From positions 1-12,906 of the forward strand of contig DASYHY010000003.1 of the NCBI GenBank assembly GCA_036252795.1: a DNA stretch of 12,906 bases, in the 5' to 3' direction. Below the pieces are notes generated by a model, which saw only the letters and a list, made by a program, of their open reading frames with translations, was not told where the DNA came from and ran no database searches. The position numbers and the translations under genes are program-made. The stretch comes from Aurantimonas sp036252795. GTDB lineage: Bacteria > Pseudomonadota > Alphaproteobacteria > Rhizobiales > Rhizobiaceae. Below, piece after piece: positions 9,518 to 12,906 of this stretch. The first letter of the stretch is position 1; each line of letters opens with the position of its first letter.

Positions 9518-10069
9518 ATGAAACTGTTCGCAACGATCGGTCTCGCGGCCGCGATGACGGCTGCAGCCTTCGGCTCCGCCGCAGCGCAGTCATCGGACCC
9601 CGAGAATACGCTGATCATCACGACCACTTCGGGCGACATCGAGATCCAGCTCCGGCCCGATCTCGCGCCGAAACACGTGGAGCGGATCAAGGCGCTCGCC
9701 AGCGACGGATTCTACGACGGCATCGTGTTCCACCGCGTCATCGAGGGGTTCATGGCGCAGACGGGCGATCCGACCGGAACCGGCATGGGCGGCTCCGACA
9801 TGCCCGATCTCGAGGCCGAGTTCTCGGACGAGACCTTCGATCGCGGCACCGTCGGCATGGCCCGGTCGCAGAACCCGAACTCCGCCAACTCGCAATTCTT
9901 CATCATGCTCGCGGACGGGGACTTCCTCGACGGCCAGTACACGATCGTCGGTGACGTCGTCGAAGGCATGGAGCATGTCGACGCGATCAAGAAGGGCGAT
10001 CCCGCCCAGAACGGTTCGGTCGAAGACCCCGACAAGATGGTGAACGTCCGCCTCGCCGGCCAGGAATAG
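9518..10069 (+). CDS. ppiA: Cyclophilin-type peptidyl-prolyl isomerase, exported (PpiA-like)
   Basis: This enzyme speeds cis-trans isomerisation of proline peptide bonds and should act on secreted proteins in the periplasm. The 183-aa product starts with a signal peptide (MKLFATIGLAAAMTAAAFGSAAA), with likely cleavage after Ala23 before QSS. The cyclophilin core (about 30-180) has the catalytic FHRVIEGFMAQTGDPTGTG segment with Arg73, Phe78 and Gln81, then NSANSQFFI (121-129). At the position of human CypA Trp121 it has Phe136 (GDFLDGQ), as in E. coli PpiA. Binding to cyclosporin A should therefore be weak. The start is set by GGAG at 9509. The next gene encodes a closely similar enzyme without a signal peptide, so the pair probably arose by duplication. 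Confidence 0.93.
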   Translation: MKLFATIGLAAAMTAAAFGSAAAQSSDPENTLIITTTSGDIEIQLRPDLAPKHVERIKALASDGFYDGIVFHRVIEGFMAQTGDPTGTGMGGSDMPDLEAEFSDETFDRGTVGMARSQNPNSANSQFFIMLADGDFLDGQYTIVGDVVEGMEHVDAIKKGDPAQNGSVEDPDKMVNVRLAGQE

Positions 10070-10137
10070 TCGCCCGGCGCGGCCCCCGCATCAGGGGTTG
10101 CCGGAACGGCCGATTTCGCCCAAGGAAGGGCCCATGG

Positions 10138-10162
10138 GCACCCTGCGGGACACGCGGGGTGC
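10138..10162. other. Inverted repeat upstream of the second cyclophilin gene
   Basis: GCACCCTGCG and CGCGGGGTGC form a 10-bp stem (one G-T pair) with a 5-nt GGACA loop in the 127-bp gap between the two cyclophilin genes. The stem ends 34 nt before the ATG at 10197. No T run follows, so a simple intrinsic terminator is unlikely. An RNA processing site or 5'-leader structure is possible. Confidence 0.45.
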
Positions 10163-10184
10163 TTCGGCATTGAGCTGGAATTTC

Positions 10185-10190
10185 AAGGAG
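10185..10190 (+). promoter_or_regulatory. Shine-Dalgarno of the cytoplasmic cyclophilin gene
   Basis: AAGGAG lies 6 nt before the ATG at 10197. It is the strongest ribosome site in the window and excludes the longer in-frame starts at 10098 (TTG) and 10134 (ATG). Confidence 0.85.
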
Positions 10191-10196
10191 AACGAG

Positions 10197-10667
10197 ATGG
10201 CGCAGGACAATCCCGAGGATCTGCTGATCCTGGAGACGACGAAGGGACGCGTCGTGATCCGGCTTCGTCCGGACCTTGCTCCGCGGCACGTCGCCCGTGT
10301 CAAGGAACTGGCGCGCGAGGGCTTCTATGACGGCGTGGTCTTCCACCGCGTCATCGACGGCTTCATGGCACAGACCGGCGATCCGACGGGCACCGGCGCG
10401 GGCGGTTCCGACAAGCCGGACCTCGTCGCCGAGTTCACCGCCGAGCCGCACAAGCGCGGGACGGTTTCGGCAGCCCGCACGGCAAACCCGAACTCGGCCA
10501 ATTCCCAGTTCTACATCTGCTTCGACCGGGCGCCCTGGCTCGACAAGCAGTACAGCGTCTGGGGCGAGGTCATCGAGGGCATGGAGAATGTCGACAAGAT
10601 CAAGCGCGGCGAGCCGGTGAAGGACCCCGACTCGATCACCACGATGCGCGTCGCCGCCGACGTCTGA
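10197..10667 (+). CDS. ppiB: Cyclophilin-type peptidyl-prolyl isomerase, cytoplasmic (PpiB-like)
   Basis: The 156-aa protein is a bare cyclophilin domain with no signal peptide, so it should help fold proteins in the cytoplasm. The active-site stretch FHRVIDGFMAQTGDPTGTG holds Arg51, Phe56 and Gln59. NSANSQFYI (99-107) follows. Unlike its upstream neighbour it has Trp114 (APWLDKQ) at the position of human CypA Trp121, the residue that favours cyclosporin A binding. The two neighbouring cyclophilins share long identical runs such as GFMAQTGDPTGTG and NPNSANSQF, consistent with tandem duplication followed by loss or gain of an export signal. The start is fixed by AAGGAG at 10185. The gene lies 127 bp after the first cyclophilin and a terminator-like hairpin follows it. 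Confidence 0.93.
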   Translation: MAQDNPEDLLILETTKGRVVIRLRPDLAPRHVARVKELAREGFYDGVVFHRVIDGFMAQTGDPTGTGAGGSDKPDLVAEFTAEPHKRGTVSAARTANPNSANSQFYICFDRAPWLDKQYSVWGEVIEGMENVDKIKRGEPVKDPDSITTMRVAADV

Positions 10668-10724
10668 CGGATCAGAGGGGTGGTGGAGAAACCGCCGTTC
10701 GCACCCGTCAGTCTTGCCCAAACC

Positions 10725-10754
10725 AATCCCGGGGTCCGCAATGGCCCCGGGATT
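10725..10754 (+). terminator. Rho-independent terminator after the second cyclophilin gene
   Basis: A perfect 10-bp stem (AATCCCGGGG / CCCCGGGATT) with a 10-nt loop is followed by TT and then CCC, so the T run in total is four bases. It ends 29 bp before the queA start. It probably separates the cyclophilin transcript from queA-tgt, whose promoter would then have to lie very close to or overlap this hairpin. Confidence 0.65.
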
Positions 10755-10783
10755 TTCCCATTCGTGACCGGCGATCGAGCGAG

Positions 10784-11863
10784 ATGCGCGTCGACCAATT
10801 CGATTTCGAACTTCCGGAAAACCTGATCGCGCTTCGGCCGGCATCCCCGCGCGAGAGCGCCCGCCTGCTCGCCGTGTCGGCTGACGGCGGCCTTGCGGAC
10901 CTGAGGGTGGACGACCTGCCATCGCTGGTCGAACCGGGTGACGTGCTGGTCTTCAACGACACCAAGGTCATCCCCGCGCAGCTGGAAGGCCGGCGCGTCG
11001 GTCGAGGCTCGGACGAACCGGCAGTCGGCGTGACGCTGCACCAGCGCCTCGACGGCTCGACGTGGAAGGCCTTCGTGCGCGGCGCCCGCAAGCTGCAGCC
11101 GGGGGACACCGTCCGCTTCGGCGCCGAGGGCCGGGTGTGCCTTCTCGGCGTGCTCGACGCTGTCGTGAAGGAGAAGGGGGAGGCCGGCGAGGTCACCTTC
11201 GCCTTCGCCTTTCACGGTGCCGCGCTGGACGAGGCGATCGCCACCGTCGGATCCATCCCGTTACCGCCTTATATCGCCTCGCGTAGGCCGGTGGACGAGG
11301 ATGATCGGCGTGACTACCAGACGGTCTATTCGCGCGAGGAGGGCGCCGTCGCCGCTCCGACGGCGGGCCTGCACTTCACCCCGGCGCTGCTCGAGCGCCT
11401 GTCGTCACGCGGCATTGCGACGGAGTTCCTCACGCTACATGTCGGCGCCGGCACGTTCCTGCCGATGAAGGCAGAGGACACGCAGGATCACCGCATGCAC
11501 GCCGAAACCGGCCAGATCGATGCCGCCACCGCCGGCCGCCTGACCGAGGCAAGGCGCGCCGGCCGCCGGATCGTCGCCGTCGGCACCACCTCGCTTCGGC
11601 TGCTGGAAAGCGCCGCGTTGGACGACGGCAGCATCGCGCCGTTTTCAGGATCGACGGAGATCTTCATCACCCCTGGCTATCGCTTCAAGGCCGTCGACCG
11701 GCTGATGACGAATTTCCATCTGCCGCGCTCGACGCTGTTCATGCTGGTCTCGGCGTTTTCCGGTCTCGCGACGATGCAGGCCGCCTACGCCCATGCGATC
11801 GCGAAAGGGTACCGCTTCTATTCCTACGGCGACGCGTGTCTTCTCGACCGGGCCGGCACATGA
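10784..11863 (+). CDS. queA: S-adenosylmethionine:tRNA ribosyltransferase-isomerase
   Basis: QueA transfers and isomerises the ribosyl part of S-adenosylmethionine onto 7-aminomethyl-7-deazaguanine (preQ1) in tRNA anticodons, giving epoxyqueuosine. It is a cytosolic enzyme. The product is 359 aa, the usual size. Conserved blocks are FDFELPENLIALRPA (6-20), DVLVFNDTKVIPAQL (53-67), AAPTAGLHFT (190-199), LTLHVGAGTFLPM (216-228), GTTSLRLLESA (267-277) and TNFHLPRSTLFMLVSAFSG (309-327). The ATG at 10784 begins directly at the conserved N-terminus, with a weak GAGCGAG purine stretch upstream. The stop overlaps the tgt start by 4 bp (ATGA). This implies translational coupling of two enzymes that act in sequence in queuosine synthesis. 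Confidence 0.97.
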   Translation: MRVDQFDFELPENLIALRPASPRESARLLAVSADGGLADLRVDDLPSLVEPGDVLVFNDTKVIPAQLEGRRVGRGSDEPAVGVTLHQRLDGSTWKAFVRGARKLQPGDTVRFGAEGRVCLLGVLDAVVKEKGEAGEVTFAFAFHGAALDEAIATVGSIPLPPYIASRRPVDEDDRRDYQTVYSREEGAVAAPTAGLHFTPALLERLSSRGIATEFLTLHVGAGTFLPMKAEDTQDHRMHAETGQIDAATAGRLTEARRAGRRIVAVGTTSLRLLESAALDDGSIAPFSGSTEIFITPGYRFKAVDRLMTNFHLPRSTLFMLVSAFSGLATMQAAYAHAIAKGYRFYSYGDACLLDRAGT

Positions 11864-12906
11864 GCGACGATTTCCGGTTCCGTTTGACAGCAACCGACGG
11901 CAAGGCAAGGCGCGGGGAGATCACCATGCCGCGCGGCACGGTGCGGACGCCGGCCTTCATGCCTGTCGGCACGGCCGGCACGGTCAAGGCGATGTATCTC
12001 GACCAGGTGCGCGCGCTCGGCTCCGACATCATCCTCGGCAATGTCTACCATCTGATGCTGCGACCGGGCGCCGAGCGGGTCGCGCGGCTCGGCGGCCTGC
12101 ACGAGTTCGCCCGCTGGCCGCATCCGATCCTGACGGATTCGGGCGGCTTCCAGGTCATGTCGCTCGCGGCCCTGCGCAAGCTCGACGAGAACGGCGTCAG
12201 GTTCCGCTCGCATCTGGACGGCTCGGAACACGCGCTGACGCCGGAACGCTCGATCGAGATCCAGGGCCTTCTGGACAGCGACATCCAGATGCAGCTGGAC
12301 GAGTGCATCCGGCTGCCCGCCGGACGCGCCGAGATCGAGCGCGCCATGGAGATGTCGCTGCGCTGGGCCGAACGTTGCGCCGTGGCGTTCGGCGATCAGC
12401 CGGGGAAGGCGATGTTCGGTATCGTCCAGGGCGGCGATGTCATCGATCTGCGGGTCCGTTCGGCCGAACGTCTCGCGGCGATGGGTCTCAAGGGCTACGC
12501 CGTCGGCGGGCTGGCGGTGGGGGAGCCGCAGGCGGTCATGCTGGCGACGCTGGACGAGACGCTCCCCGTCCTTCCGGCTGAGAAGCCGCGCTATCTGATG
12601 GGGGTCGGCACGCCGCAGGACATCCTGCGTTCGGTGGCGCGCGGCATCGACATGTTCGACTGCGTGATGCCGACGCGCTCCGGTCGCCACGGCCTCGCCT
12701 TCACCCGTGTCGGCAAGGTCAACCTGAAGAACGCCCGCCACGCCGAGGACAACCGGCCGCTGGACGAGGCGTCCGATTGCCCCGCGTCGCGCGATTACTC
12801 GCGGGCTTATCTGCACCATCTGGTCCGCTCCAACGAGGCGCTCGCTTCGATGCTGCTGACCTGGAACAATCTCGCCTACTACCAGTCGCTGATGGCCGGC
12901 ATTCGC
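11860..12906 (+). CDS. tgt: tRNA-guanine transglycosylase, 3' end outside window
   Basis: Tgt exchanges guanine-34 for preQ1 in tRNAs with GUN anticodons, the step before QueA. 349 codons are visible and the frame is open at the window edge; the family is about 375 aa, so roughly 25 residues are missing. Catalytic Asp93 lies in TDSGGFQVMSL (92-102). The nucleophile Asp267 is in MFDCVMPTRSGRHG (265-278). Substrate loops FGIVQGG (186-192) and GLAVGE (217-222) are intact. The C-terminal zinc site is unusual. The family pattern C-x-C-x2-C ... H reads here Ser305-x-Cys307-x2-Ser310 ... Asn336, so only one of four ligands remains. Start: ATG overlapping the queA stop, without a clear Shine-Dalgarno, as expected for coupled translation. 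Confidence 0.96.
   Translation, partial: MSDDFRFRLTATDGKARRGEITMPRGTVRTPAFMPVGTAGTVKAMYLDQVRALGSDIILGNVYHLMLRPGAERVARLGGLHEFARWPHPILTDSGGFQVMSLAALRKLDENGVRFRSHLDGSEHALTPERSIEIQGLLDSDIQMQLDECIRLPAGRAEIERAMEMSLRWAERCAVAFGDQPGKAMFGIVQGGDVIDLRVRSAERLAAMGLKGYAVGGLAVGEPQAVMLATLDETLPVLPAEKPRYLMGVGTPQDILRSVARGIDMFDCVMPTRSGRHGLAFTRVGKVNLKNARHAEDNRPLDEASDCPASRDYSRAYLHHLVRSNEALASMLLTWNNLAYYQSLMAGIR

Noticed and set aside
9292..9690. 132-codon minus-strand frame across coaD and the first cyclophilin
   Set aside because: It overlaps two conserved genes antisense and shows no domain or ribosome site.
10098..10196. 33-residue extension of the second cyclophilin, starting at TTG
   Set aside because: The extension encodes an inverted repeat and no signal peptide. 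AAGGAG at 10185 marks the ATG at 10197.

Overview
This window is a stretch of housekeeping chromosome from a GC-rich alphaproteobacterium, most likely of the order Hyphomicrobiales (Rhizobiales). Three things point there: high GC with strong third-position bias in every gene, protein sequences of rhizobial type (UvrA, GyrA, CoaD, QueA and Tgt), and the order uvrA / ssb / marC / gyrA / coaD / two cyclophilins / queA / tgt, which I recall from Mesorhizobium, Brucella and relatives. A perfect GTTC-N7-GTTC LexA operator between uvrA and ssb also fits, because that operator form is characteristic of alphaproteobacteria. No species can be named from sequence reading alone.

Layout. Bases 1-3937 lie on the minus strand: uvrA, then a glutathione S-transferase-like gene, then a DUF72 gene cut by the left window edge. 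Bases 3938-4215 are the divergent uvrA/ssb control region with the LexA box. ssb (+) converges on marC (-), and a strong hairpin lies between them. marC and gyrA diverge from a 263-bp region holding a plausible gyrA promoter. gyrA (+) ends at a strong hairpin. A 41-codon minus-strand reading frame for a possible small membrane protein follows. coaD, a periplasmic cyclophilin, a cytoplasmic cyclophilin, queA and tgt (cut by the right edge) then run on the plus strand.

How the genes relate. uvrA (excision repair), ssb (single-strand DNA protection) and gyrA (supercoiling) maintain DNA. The LexA box suggests that uvrA, and perhaps ssb, respond to DNA damage. coaD makes coenzyme A. The two cyclophilins assist protein folding on either side of the inner membrane. 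queA and tgt overlap by 4 bp and act in one pathway, queuosine modification of tRNA: Tgt inserts preQ1 and QueA builds the epoxyqueuosine ring.

I see no mobile element, CRISPR array, tRNA, rRNA, prophage or defence cassette, and no convincing new system. The observations most worth following are substitutions at zinc ligands. Tgt lacks three of the four residues that bind its structural zinc. UvrA lacks one cysteine of its first zinc module. The small membrane ORF and the two cyclophilins with different active-site residues come next.
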